A stretch of DNA of 64,000 nt from positions 992,001 to 1,056,000 of the forward strand of contig JAYJMM010000021.1 of assembly GCA_037349105.1 (NCBI GenBank), in the 5' to 3' direction. The translations under genes and the position numbers were made by a program. The notes under the pieces were generated by a model, which worked only from the letters and a program-made list of their open reading frames with translations, was not told the origin of the DNA and did no database searches. Position 1 is the first letter of the stretch, and each line of letters opens with the position of its first letter. This stretch comes from Limnomonas spitsbergensis (Eukaryota > Chlorophyta > Chlorophyceae > Chlamydomonadales). This document shows, piece after piece, positions 36,501 to 47,088 of this stretch.

Positions 36501-39500
36501 TGCCCGGCAGTACGTCGGCAAACCCAGGCGCCTCAGCAGCTGCAGCTGCAGCGCGGGCTGCAGCATGGCGTGCTGGATCGCCCAGCGCGGGCTAGGGGCC
36601 TCGGCTGGCGTCACCCCGCCTGTATGTGCATCGTGCCCGCACGTCCAAGCAAGTGCGCCACGCTCTTGAGGCAGCGGGGCGAGGGCGACATCAATGCACG
36701 GGATGAGCAGGTCCAGGCAGGGGTGCCAGCCACAGCGCTGCAGCAGCACCAGCAGCACCTGGGGGCAGGCGGCCGGGGGAGGAGGAGGAGGGGTTGCGCC
36801 ACTGGACAGGAAGAAGTGAAGAACTGGCAGGAGTGCCTGCCAAAATATAACCATTCTCATCCACCTCATCCATCTACCATCCACCAGACCTTCCCAACCT
36901 AACAATCAGAGCTTCACAAACTAACAATCACACTATCACACCTTCACAATCAGACCTTTCTACCTAAGAACCACAATTTCATACTCTAACGATCAGATCT
37001 TCCGGCCTAAGAACCAAAGTATTATATCCTTATACCCTAACAGTTACAGCTTCATCTCCTCACAGTCAGTGCTGCATCCACTATCAGTCCATTATGTAGT
37101 GACGCACCTGTCCAATATCAGCGGACAACGCCACCTGCTGCAACGCCGTATCTCCCCGCACAGCCGCCTCTGCCCCTCCTTGCCCGCTACCCACTCGTGG
37201 TGTGCCTTTGCTGGCTGTCAACCCGCTCCCCGCCTGATGCAGCAGGTCTCAGCGGTTATCAGAGGGCACATCAGGCTCAGGAAACGTCTTGTTTTCAAAT
37301 GCATGCCAGCAGGTCAGGCCAGCAGGAGCAGCAATGAAGCTGTATCTGCCTCCCCTGAGCAGGTGTCATCGGCCAGCCGAGCTACAGCACATCATACGGG
37401 CTGCAAGCCCAGGCGGGTGAATTGGCATCATGCTACCTACCGGCCTTGCCGATTCACTGAGAAGTCCTGCCCCTCCTGCCCCCTCTGCCCCTCCTGTCCC
37501 TCCTGTCCCTCCCTGCCCCTCCTGTCCCTCCTGTCCCTCCCTGCCCCCTCTGCCCCTCCTGTCCCTCCCTGCCCCTCCTGTCCCTCCCTGCCCCCTCTGC
37601 CCCTCCTGTCCCTCCTTTCCCTCCCTGCCCCTCCTGCCCCTCCTGTCCCCTCTGCCCCTCCTGTCCCTCCCTGCCCCTCCTGTCCCTCCTGTCCCTCCCT
37701 GCCCCTCCTGTCCCTCCTGTCCCTCCTGCCCCTCCTGTCCCTTCTGGCCCTCCTGCCCCCTCTGCCCCTCCTGTCCCTCCCTGCTCCTCCTACCCAAGCA
37801 CCAGGGCATGCTGCACAAGGAACCCTCTGCCACAGGCCGAAACGTTGCTGAATTCATGCCAACTTTTTGCTGAGCGTAACATTCTTCACCAACAGGCACA
37901 GCCTCGCCATCTCCCTGGCAAGCTCAGATCAGATCAGCTCAGATCAGCCAGGACACACCCTTCCCTAAGCTTTGGATAATATTTTTAGTTTTCGGCGTAG
38001 CTGCTGACACACTCGGCCGATCCCTGCCCCTCTCTTACCTGCGGCAGCCGCATGATCCCCGCCACAGCCTCATGCAGCAGCGCCGCCAGGTGAGGCACGG
38101 CCAGGGCCAGGGCCAGAGGAGGAGAGGCCACCAGCTGCTTCCATTCCACACTGCCCCCCTCGGAGAGGTGCTCTCTCAGCCGTTTGACAGTCTCAGCTAC
38201 ACGGCCAGGCGCAGCAGAGGCAGGGGTAGGGGCAGGAGAGACGTCTCGGGAAGGGGAACCCTCGTGACTTCCCGGGCCGGGAACTGCTGGAACAGCTGCA
38301 GCTGGCCGGCAGTCCACACGCGACGGCCCAGGAGGCATCCCTTGCGTCTGCGGGTGGTACACGGAAGCTGCGAGGAAGGTGTAGGCAGCGTGCACCTCCT
38401 TGGGGAAGAAGTGGTCCTGGAGCAGCCTGTCTAGAGAGGCCAAGGAAGCGGTACGGGTGGAGCAGGCGTCGGTAGTACAGGCAGCACCTGCAGGGCATGT
38501 GGAGGTGGCGGCGGCAACCCTGCCGGCCTCCGTGCGGCAAAGGCCCACAAAGCGCGCGACGGATCTGGACAGGCTGCCGGCCTGACCCGGGCCTTTAGGA
38601 GGTGGGCCCCTGGCGGATCCATCCCGGATCTGCTCATCACGGCAAACCACTTCTCCTCTAGCGCACGAGGTCCCTCTGGCTCTCGCAGTCCCCAGGCCAG
38701 CGCTGGGGTGCTGCCGAGAGCACGCGACAGTGACGAGGCCCGCTAGCGCCTCCAAGTCCGACACATAGGCTGAGCAGGAGGAGCAGGAGGAGCAGGCGCA
38801 GAGGGGCGCCATGAGCCGAGCATGAACCAACCCAGCATCGCCGTAAGCTTGCAAGGGAGCGGAGGCGGGGTGAATGGACGGCGAAGGAGGCACCTGCGGC
38901 ACGTCCTGCCAGCCTCCTGTTGGACCTCCGTTTCCCCGTGTCTCGCGCAGGTCCAGATGCATCCCAGCAGTCTCCAGCGCCTCCAGATCCGACATCCAGG
39001 AGTGGGACAGGTAGGCCCCTGATGCGGCTGACCGGGTCCAGCCACCTGCTGTGTGGAGCAGGTGAGGAAGAGGACGGGAGGAAGGGTGAAGGCAGGTGTG
39101 AGAGAAGTGTGGGAGCAAGCATCAGAGAAGTGTGGAAGCAGGCGTGAGAGCAGGTGTGGGGAAAGTGTGGAAGCAGGCGTGAGCGCAGGTGTGAGGAAAG
39201 TGTGGAAGCAGGTGTGAGAGCAGGTGCGCACATCCACACACGATACGTGTGGAAAGCCGGTCAGGATGCAGCTAAGAGGCACCTGCAGCTCTCCCTTCCA
39301 AGCTGCTAGAGTCCGGGGCTGAGGCGTGAGTGGTAGCGGGCGGAAGCGAGGGCAGCGTGGATTCCCAGCTGCTGAGCGAGACGGGATCTTCGGGACACGG
39401 CGGTTGCAGCCATGAGGTCCCTGAGGCTGGGCCTGCCGCTGCCGCTGCCGCCTGCCTCAATAGCCCAGCTGCGCCTTGCCCGGCCCTGGGTGGGTGCGGC

Positions 39501-42500
39501 TGCGCAAACAGGCAGCAGATCCCGCGGTCTCGGGGCCGCAGCTGATCCAGGGGCAGGCCCGACGTGCCAGGGTCCTCGACCAAGGCAGCTGCTAAGCTGC
39601 AGTGGGGCAGGCCCAAGGGGCGGCATCAGTAATAATTTTACTATGTAAATGCTCTACTTGATAGAAAATATCATGTACCGATATTTGTTCCTTTAGGGGG
39701 CCAAAACCTGATGGCAAACTTCTTTGGCATGATCTAATCAGCATGTTGGAAGGGATGTCTAGATATGCCCCGGGGAGATCTCAAGAGGGGTGCCAGCTAT
39801 TTCCCCCAGTAGTGCTGGTTGTTGTCACAAAGTTGATGCAGCCACCCGCAGCCTTTCTTGAAAGGACCAGGCAGAGCAGACCGGGCCGAAACCAGAGACA
39901 AGAACCAAAACAGGAGCAAACACTTGCAACAAAGAGACACACTGCAAACTGAAGGAGCACCTCAGCAGAGAACAACGGGATAACATATACCGTAGATTTG
40001 ATTTGCTGTCCCTCAGGTATGAAAAATCCTTTTTTTTATGCTACCCGAGATGCTGCCCCCAGATAAAATTTCGACCTTATCTCTTAATTTCTGACTGGAA
40101 ATCGATATATAGTACATTCATTGATCCCTCAACCCCAAACAACGTTAATTATGAGGGAAGACAAAGGAAATCTACGATGATTAAACATTGAGGAGGTAGC
40201 TGGTTGCCTCTGACCTGGAGGCAGCGGCTGATCGGCAGAGGTGAAGGTTCATGTGCGCCATAGCCTGGCTCCCTTGCAGGTTCCACCCAAACATGAGATC
40301 AATCCAGTGATGGAGGTGCGAGGACACGGCGGGGGATTCAAGAGCACGCCTGGGGCATGGAGCAGGTGGGGGGGGATAAGCGGGGTGTGAATTGCCAGCA
40401 GCAGGGGTCAAACAAGTGTGGAAGACCCTACAAGAATAGCAGGTTTGCCACCCCTCGGCAGGTGCCTGCTGAGCGCGGGTCGAAGAAATGACACGTTTGA
40501 GCGATGAACCTAGGCCTCGGAATCACATCCAAATCCGAAACCTGTCGGTGCATGGGTCGCGGGGCGCCCGCTGCGCCATGCATGACACACCTGTGCATGG
40601 CGATGAAGCGCTCCGGGCTGTCCGCCCAAGGTGGGGGAGCTAGATCTGGTAGATCTGCATGTCGGGATCTGCAGGATCGGGAGGCATAGCAGAGGCGTCC
40701 AACAGATGTCAGTGTTGTGTCAAGCAAAAACGAGGGATAGGAGGAGGGAAGGGCAGAGAAAGGAGAAGAGGGGGGTGAGGAGGAGGAGGAGGAAGAGGGC
40801 AGAGAGGGGAGAAAAGGAGGAAGATGGAAAGGGGGAGAAGAGGGACCCAAGGCAAGAGTCACACCAATCAATGACACCATTTTGCGGTTTGATAGTGAGT
40901 GGATAGTGTGATGGTGTGGTGTGATGGGGGCCCATTGAGCCCTGAGAGACTCTGTATGTGCACCTGTTGAATTTACAACCTGCCAGGTCAGCATGTGACC
41001 AGCACATAACATGCTTATATCCTATTGCCTTGTGCTGACCTGGCAGGATGCAAGTCTTTGCCCTTCTCCCCCTTCCCAGGTGAAGCCCACCCCACCCAAC
41101 CACCCTCCAACCTCTTGGATGACGTGAAAATGCCAGACAGTGCCCCCCCTCCGAAATTGAACCATTCACCTCAACTCCCTGCCCCCCTTCACACGCACAT
41201 GCCAGCCTGTCTTCACACTCCTGCATGAACCCATCGGTAGACCCTCCTTAGTTTTGTTTCCGTGGCTTGGCTTCTGTCCAGCTTCAGTTCACCTATCTTC
41301 TGTCGTCCCCCTATCCCTTCCCCTGCCCTCCAGCCTCTCCCCCTGCCACCTTGCCCCCCCCCACACACCCGTCTCTGCCTCCCATCCAATCCCCCTGCCC
41401 CCCCTCTATTTCACCTGAACACGCCCGGGTTGCAGCACAGCTCAGGGATGCACTCATCAGGAGAGGCGGTGTACACCCCAGCTAACTCCTACCCCTTTCC
41501 CCTCCTTGCCCCTGCCACCCTGCCCCTCTCCATTCCCCTGCCCCCCCCTTACCCCCTTTTCCCCTGCTATATCACCTGAACATGCCCGGGTCCCAGTAAA
41601 GCTCAGGGATGCACTCATCAGGAGAGGCGGCGTACATGTCCACCACAGAGCTGGGGTACTCCCGCGGCTCAAACACGGGCCGCACACACTGCGTCAGAAG
41701 CTGCAGGAGAGAGGGGAGACGGGGCACAGGCGGGGGGAGGGAGGGGGTGAATCATTTTTGGCTTAGGCTTTATGCTCTGTCAGTGGTTGCAGGGGCTTGA
41801 GGGCACTGGCAAAAGTGCCATCGGACCACTTGAGGGCTCTTCAATGCCCTTGTGGCCTTACGAGGCCACAAAAAGGCCCTTGAAGGGTACAAAAGGGCGC
41901 TTGGAGGCCCTGGAAGGGCACAAAAGGGCGCTTGAAGGCCCTTGAAGGGCTCAAAAGGGCGCTTGAAGGCCCTTGAAGGGCATAAAAGGACGCTTGAAGG
42001 CCCTTGAAGGGCACGAAAGGGCGCTTGAAGGCCCTGGAAGGGCACGAAAGGGCGCTTGAAGGCCCTTCAAGGGCACAAAAGGGCGCTTGAAGGCCCTTAA
42101 AGGGCTCAAAAGGGCGCTTGAAGGCCCTTGAAGGGCACAAAAAGGCCCTTGAAGGCCTGGGAGGGAACAAAAAAGGACGCTTGAAGGCCTGGGAGGGAAC
42201 AAAAAGGCCCTTGAAGGCCTGGAAGGGCACAAAAAAGGGCCCTTGAAGGCCCTTAAAGGGCTCAAAAGGGCGTTTAAAGGCCCTTGAAGGGAACGGAAGG
42301 GCGCTTGAAGGCCCTTAAAGGGCACAAAAAAGCCCTTAAATGCCTGGAAGGGCACAAAAAAGGGCGCTTGAAGGCCCTTGAAGGGCACAGAGGGCCTTTC
42401 TTCTTTTGCGCCCTCTTGGCACCCAGTGGACTTGGGAAATCTGAAGAACAAACACATCTGAATCTCCCCCGAAAATACACCTCTCCGCGCTTCGACCTGA

Positions 42501-45500
42501 ACCAAACTTTTGTTGCTGCTAGTGGGCAACAATTAGATGGCCACAAGCTACCAGCCACCAGCCAAACCAGCGCCCCAACTGTCAGCACGTCTGCCAATCC
42601 AGGACACCCCGCAAGCAGGTGTGTGATAAAGCGCAGGTGAGTGTGTGTTCTCAACTCTCCTCCTGATCTCAACAACTGTGCATGAGGGCCCTTAGGTGCG
42701 GACGGGGCCTTGCAGGCGGAGCCCCAGCTGTCCAGCCGACCTAGTTGCCCTCAGTTGAGCTGATACTTACATTTCCATCGTGTATTCCGCCGGCCTCCCA
42801 GCCTTCTCACAGCCAGGCAGGTGCTCCACAAGATGAGACAAGTCGCTCCTGCACCTCTGCCCCAGCTCTCAAACTTGTCGTCACTGAGATTGGCGTTCTT
42901 TATTTGCATGTTTTGTTTTGCGCTTCCCACCACCTCCTTGCTCCTCCGAGGTATACCTCCTTTGGAAGCAGCCTGGCCATTCACGTTCTCTATTTAGAAA
43001 TTGATACCCCACCTCCTTCCCCTCCCCACACCTCCCACACATACCTCCTTTGGCAGCAGCCTGGCTAGGTAGATGCAGTAGGTGAGCTCAGACAGCGGCT
43101 CTGATGAAATATGGTGGGGGACCTCCGCAGTCGCCAGGGTCATCTCCAGCTGAGTGGGAGACAGGGCATGCGGGCAGGGGGGAAAGGGTTAAAGGAGGAG
43201 GGGAGAGAGGGCAGGATCGGAGGTCCAGGAAGAAGCGCGGGGCAGGGAGCGGGGGAGCGGGGAGTGGGTGGCGTGAACGGAGGTCAAGTAAGCAGCGGAA
43301 GGCAGGGAGCAGGGGGCAGGGAGCGGGGGGAACAGGGGCAAGAGGTTATAGAAGGAGGAGGAAGAGGGAGAGGGCAGGCACAGAGGTATAGAAAAGAGCG
43401 GGAGCAGGGAGCGGGGGGCGGGGAGCAGGGACACAGCAAAGTATGGAGTTGGATGCTGAGGAGAACAGACCGTTGTGGGATTCCGAGCAGCAGGGTGATA
43501 CTTCCCCCGACCTCACCTCATCCAGCCCCGATTGGCACTGTGCTGGTCAGATCGGGTGCGGACCCCCAAACCAACTCTAACAGCATTCCTTGTCCCTAAA
43601 CCCTAAACCAGATCGTGACACTATCTAAGCCGGTTGATGCTTGCATTTTGAGGCATGTCAAACATTGGGTGCGCACCGCTTTCCGCTTCAAGGGGTCAAG
43701 CAGCAGCCCTCCCCCGCAGATCATCAGCCCTCCCCCCACCTGCTCTTAAGCTGCCAGCCTTCATCCACCTGCCACACCTCCCCAAACTACCCTCAGCCTT
43801 CCCCCACCTGCATGTCCCCCTTGGTCTGGCGGTACTTGGAGGTGTAGAGGTTGTGCCAGGCCCCTCTAGCCCCGCCTCCCGCACCCGCTCCAGCACCTGC
43901 ACCCCCTCCCGCACCCGCTCCAGCACCTGCACCCCCTCCAGCACCCGCTCCAGCACCAGCACCCGCGCCCCCTCCGGCACTAGCGCTGCAGCTCCCAGGT
44001 GCCTCCTCTGCCTGCATGCCATTCAGCTCCTCCCAAAGGGCTTGAGAGGCAGAGGGGGGCGGGAGGGGGTCAGTATGTGGAGGGGTGGGTGAGGGGGTCA
44101 GTGCGCAGGGGGTGCAGGGAATGCAGAGTAAACAACGGCTGGATGCAGCCTGGGTTCGACAGTCAGACAGTCACCTGCCAAGCATCGGTTGTCCTGCACT
44201 CATACCACACACTCACACACTCACAAATAATACCACACGCACATGGCACACACATACAACACAGACACAAACACATTGATGTGTTTGCAATACCTACACA
44301 CAAGCATGTCCCCCATTCAACCAAAGCTCAGACTGCATGGACCAGGGGCATGAAATCACACACACACTCACACACACACACTCACACACACACACACACT
44401 CACACACACACTCAAAGACAGGACTCTGAGCAGCAAGGCCACATGACCCACTAGTGCTTAATGCGTAAAACAGGCCACCTTGCCCCCCTGGCCACCCTGA
44501 TATCCAATGCCAGGCCCTATTCCCCCAGACACACCTCCCCACCTGGTGACACACCTGCTGTACTCAGCTCCAGTAGCGGGCCATGTACCCTTAGTGGTAT
44601 GTCAGAACTTCGGTTCTTGTGTGAGTCCTATATTATATACCCCCCCCCCCCCACACACACACACACCTGTGGGCATATCTGCAGTTACGTCTCGCACACA
44701 GAGCATGTCAGCACTCAGGCTCAGGTGTGGGCTTTTATCCACTCACCCACCTGTGGGCATGTCTGCACTCAGGCTCAGGTGTGGGCTTTAATCCACTCAC
44801 CCACCTGTGGGCATGTCTGCACTCAGGCTCAGGTGTGGGCTTTTATCCACTCACCCACCTGTGGGCATGTCTGCACTCAGGCTCAGGTGTGGGCTTTTAT
44901 CCACTCACCCACCTGTGGGCATGTCTGCACTCAGGCTCAGGTGTGGGCTTTTATCCACTCACCCACCTGTGGGCATGTCTGCACTCAGGCTCAGGTGTGG
45001 GCTTTTATCCACTCACCCACATGTGGGCATGTCTGCACTCAGGCTCAGGTGTGGGCTTTTATCCACTCACCCACCTGTTGGCATGTCTGCACTCAGGCTC
45101 AGGTGTGGGCTTTTATCCACTCACCCACCTGTGGGCATGTCTGCACTCAGGTCCAACACCCAGGGCATGAGTGGGTGGAAGGCGCGGTCCCTAGGCCGGC
45201 GGCAAGCCAGCAGGTTGAGCGCTATGAGGTAATCGAAGTTGGAGAGCTGTGGGACAGGGGAGGGGGGGCCATGATACCGAGGGGGGGGGGGGGCAGGGCA
45301 GGGGAGGAGGGTCCAAGGTGCAGGCGTGGGTGGGTGGAGGGCATAGCACGACGCACCCTGGAGGGCGTGAGGCAGAGGGTTGTGGCAGAGGGTTGAGGCA
45401 GAGGGTTGAGGCAGAGGGTTGAGGCAGAGGGTTGAGGCGCAGATTAAGGGGTAGCCTGCAACAAGTGATAATTATTACGGTAGACCAGCTAAATTTATTT

Positions 45501-47088
45501 TAAAATCCTGCTGCCCAAGCCACACCTTCCTATCACCCTTCCCTACTCCTCTTCCTACAAGCCTCAGGCCAGGGAGGATGGCCAACCCCACTCGCAACTA
45601 TAAGGGGCCAACACACAGCCCCAACGTGTGATTCATACCCCCACCAGATGTAATCATTTAAGAATATGGATTGGAAACAATGGCAGCTGTTCAGCCCCTT
45701 CCCCACCCTTCCCCTCCGCAGCGACCATGCAGCCGGGGGTGGCCCAGGCCTACCCATCATGGACGCACACCTGCCGGGCCTGCCACATGATTGTCAGCTC
45801 CGGCAGACTGTGGCGCTCCAGCAGCTGCTGAGCAGCTTCCCACCAGCATTCCACTCCTGCTCAGAATAGCAGGGAGAGAAGGCACTTTGCGTGGGAAAGG
45901 ACGGCTAAGCCATTGAGAATGCAGGGGTGAGTGCGTGGAGATAATTTATCTAGGGTTCTTGAGAAACATCTGATATAAGGGTGCGAGTTGGTAGGGTAGT
46001 GCATGTCAAATAAACATCATCAAATCATCAAGCTTCGCTTGCATGCCAAGCGGCTCAAGGACACAAGTCCCGTTTCTCTTCTCCACGCCTTCAAGTGGAC
46101 TGCAAAATTCTTCAAGAACAACAGCGATCCGCCCAGCCCGCTTACTTTCCCCGCTGTTCACGGGCTGCGCCTCGCAGCTCGTTAGGTGCCCCTGCGGCCC
46201 CATCAGCCGCCCATCCTGCTGACTCTGTCCGTGCAGCCCAGGCTGTCCCTCCTCATCCATCCGGATTTGAGACCAGGCAGCTGGTGTCAGGTGAACGCGG
46301 CTACAGTCCAGGCTCCCCTGCGGCCTGTTGTGCAGAGTGGAGCCAGCAGGTCAAACAACATATCTGACAAGGTGGGCAGGGAAGGTTGTTAGTATGATTG
46401 CCCTTGATTCTAGACCTAGAGGACCTGTGCCAGGTCCTCGGCAAAGAGCTCAAAATCAGAGGCTTGGTCCCAAATCAGGGGAGCTACGAGCAGTGAATTG
46501 GAGTCGACTATGCAGGGAGGATTCGGAGGCGTCACGGCCTTGGCTGAAGTCTCACCGTGCATGTTTGTGCATGTGCTTCAAGGCGTGCAAGAGCTGCAAC
46601 ACCAGTAGCCTGTCCTGCATCAGACCCGCGATGCACGCAGGGGAAAAGCCCACTGCCTGCAACAGGCTGGCACACCCGGAGAAGAAAGGTTCGTCCTCCC
46701 TCTCCTCAGCCTCCTCGGCGTCCTGTGAGCAGCTGCTGGAGGACTGGGCAAGGCCCGGGGCAAGGCTGTGGCTGCGGCAGCGGAATGTGACGTTTGGGTG
46801 GGCTGCGAGCTGGCGCCATGTGGAGTGCCCATCTGCGTGCGGGCTACAGGAGGTGCCCCCGCGGCTGTCGGCGGAGGCAGCGGGGATCAGGCTGAGCTGG
46901 CGCAGCTCCTCGAGGAACACCTCCATGTCAACAGGTGTGCAGCTGGGACCGTCCTCCTGGATGGAGGTGCACAGATGACGCGGGGGCGAGGGACCGCTGC
47001 TGCTCCTGTTGCTGCTGGGCATGGGATAGTTTCCGCTGTTGCTTTCGCTGCTCGGCATGAGGCCAGCTGTGCTGCTTCTGTAGGGCAT
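24558..47088 (-). CDS. WDR81: WDR81 orthologue: BEACH domain plus C-terminal WD40 repeats
   Basis: In animals WDR81 works with WDR91 on endosomes, restraining PI3K activity in endolysosome maturation. Phase-consistent exons 5' to 3': 47088-46556, 46324-46146, 45856-45771, 45246-45129, 44040-43808, 43149-43045, 41700-41576, 40668-40591, 40349-40215, 39596-39283, 39048-38039, 37233-37108, 36758-36469, 35343-34963, 34677-34589, 34059-33854, 33614-33316, 32789-32588, 32078-31971, 30874-30736, 29433-28943, 28581-28414, 28011-27778, 27040-26845, 26585-26285, 25938-24558; about 2,508 residues. BEACH signatures: LSNFDYLIALNLLACRR, MPWVLD, YRQTKGDMQ, EVPHHISSEPLSELTY, FEPREYPSS, SPDECIPELYWDP, HADLPDLAPPPW, HHWIDLMFGWNLQG, LFAQPHPPR. 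WD40: GHRGKVRAVAVSPNERLLL, VASLDAVGCIHIWSAATG, WQAHSGSITSMVGV, TGMALLPCGQLMAIG. A Gly-Ala repeat interrupts the BEACH domain. N-terminus uncertain; the 35343 acceptor was chosen by phase. Confidence 0.93.
26065..26160. repeat. Two-copy tandem duplication in WDR81 intron
   Basis: About 48-bp unit with ACACCTTAACACCCTCCTCC and TGCAACCAGACCTA, repeated once, in the intron before the last exon. Confidence 0.85.
27612..27670 (-). repeat. Copy of WDR81 exon 28011-27778 3' end plus donor
   Basis: The minus strand reads AEGRWRTEKWRLQ then GTAGGA. The true exon ends VEGRWRPEQWSLQ then GTGGGA at 27778. The copy lies about 150 bp downstream in the intron and has no good in-phase acceptor. Confidence 0.8.
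29650..30575. repeat. 10-bp minisatellite (CGGCATGAYA), about 92 copies
   Basis: Two unit types, CGGCATGATA and CGGCATGACA, alternate irregularly, with rare CGGATTGATA, TGGCATGATA and CGGCATTATA variants. It sits in the WDR81 intron between exons 30874-30736 and 29433-28943. The MPYHAVSCR frames on the minus strand are artefacts. Confidence 0.97.
30895..31640 (-). repeat. Amplified copies of a WDR81 acceptor/exon start with TTTAGGG spacers
   Basis: The true exon at 30874 begins after TCTCAG with ATGCGCACGCTGCAAAGCAC. At least ten degraded copies of this boundary follow upstream in the intron, near 30973, 31050, 31098, 31143, 31201, 31311, 31360, 31528 and 31586. Each has GGTGCTCTGCAGGGTCCACA-like sequence then TCTGAGA on the plus strand. 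They are separated by GGGTTTAGGGTTCAGG-type stretches. Confidence 0.8.
31640..31970. other. WDR81 intron remainder, no exon accepted
   Basis: A short Cys/His-rich open frame on the minus strand (about 31790-31660, CGDHNHQHAAWGG...WYCGDC) was considered as an exon. The flanking exons already join in phase without it and no GT donor fits. Confidence 0.4.
33060..33310 (-). repeat. About 92-bp repeats copying a WDR81 donor boundary
   Basis: Three near copies of AGATCTGCAGTAGATCTAAG, CACTCAGCACATTTCC and TCGCCTCCCCTAC...CAGAGTGC. The last element matches the true exon end at 33316 (GCACTCTGTACCG then GTAGGAGAGGCGAGGG on the minus strand), so the repeats are built from the exon end and donor. Confidence 0.85.
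35630..35860. repeat. About 24-27-bp repeats (AGTACTACGTCTCCCACC)
   Basis: About nine degenerate copies in the WDR81 intron between exons 36758-36469 and 35343-34963. Long open frames across it on both strands are repeat-driven. Confidence 0.8.
37455..37800. repeat. Pyrimidine-rich repeat (CCCTCCTGTCCCTCCCTG)
   Basis: Irregular 9- and 18-bp units in the intron upstream of WDR81 exon 37233-37108. Confidence 0.9.
39060..39235. repeat. GGTGTGAG/AAGTGTGGAAGCAG repeats
   Basis: About eight copies of a 20-30-bp unit filling a short WDR81 intron (39049-39282). Confidence 0.85.
40735..40860. repeat. Purine-rich tract
   Basis: About 125 bp of nearly pure A/G (GGAGGAGGAGGAGGAAG) on the plus strand, i.e. 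a polypyrimidine tract in WDR81 sense, between exons 41700-41576 and 40668-40591. Confidence 0.8.
41412..41475 (-). repeat. Copy of WDR81 exon 41700-41576 3' end plus donor
   Basis: Minus strand reads YTASPDECIPELCCNPGVF then AG|GTGAAAT. The true exon ends YAASPDECIPELYWDPGMF then AG|GTGATAT about 160 bp upstream. Coding and donor sequence are both kept, and the reading frame of the copied segment is intact. Confidence 0.9.
41840..42400. repeat. About 31-bp repeat with internal hairpins, about 17 copies
   Basis: Units carry GGCGCTTGAAGGCCCTTGAA and GGGCACAAAA. GCCCTTGAAGGGC is a perfect inverted repeat around one base and occurs in most units. It lies in the WDR81 intron between exons 43149-43045 and 41700-41576. 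Confidence 0.92.
42950..42982 (-). repeat. Copy of WDR81 exon 43149-43045 donor boundary
   Basis: The plus strand has GGTATACCTCCTTTGGAAGC then AGCCTGG. The real boundary at about 43037-43068 is ACATACCTCCTTTGGCAGCA then GCCTGG. So the last codons (LLPKE) and the GTATAC/GTATGT donor are duplicated about 90 bp downstream. Confidence 0.8.
43180..43440. repeat. G-rich repeat (GGGAGCGGGGAGCAGGG-type)
   Basis: Two to three long degenerate copies (AGGTCCAGGAAGAAGCGCGG versus AGGTCAAGTAAGCAGCGGAA) with many G runs in a WDR81 intron. Confidence 0.75.
43868..43990 (-). repeat. Coding minisatellite: Gly-Ala repeat inside BEACH domain
   Basis: GGTGCTGGAGCGGGTGC-type units within WDR81 exon 44040-43808 encode runs of GAGAGAG and GGGAGAG between the MPWVLD and YRQTKGDMQ motifs. 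Unit lengths keep the frame. Confidence 0.85.
44190..44420. repeat. CA-rich microsatellite
   Basis: ACACAC/CTCACACACAC tracts in the intron downstream of WDR81 exon 45246-45129. Confidence 0.9.
44690..45128 (-). repeat. 54-bp array of WDR81 exon end plus donor, about 8 copies
   Basis: On the minus strand each unit has CTGAGTGCAGACATGCCCAC, AG, then GTGGGTGAGTGG and TAAAAGCCCACACCTGAGC. The true exon ends ...CTGAGTGCAGACATGCCCAC AG|GTGGGTGAGTGG at 45129. Copies are nearly identical, with single changes such as GTTGGCATG and ACATGTGGG. Confidence 0.95.
45360..45440. repeat. 13-bp repeat (GAGGCAGAGGGTT), about 6 copies
   Basis: Short tandem array in the WDR81 intron upstream of exon 45246-45129. 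Confidence 0.85.
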
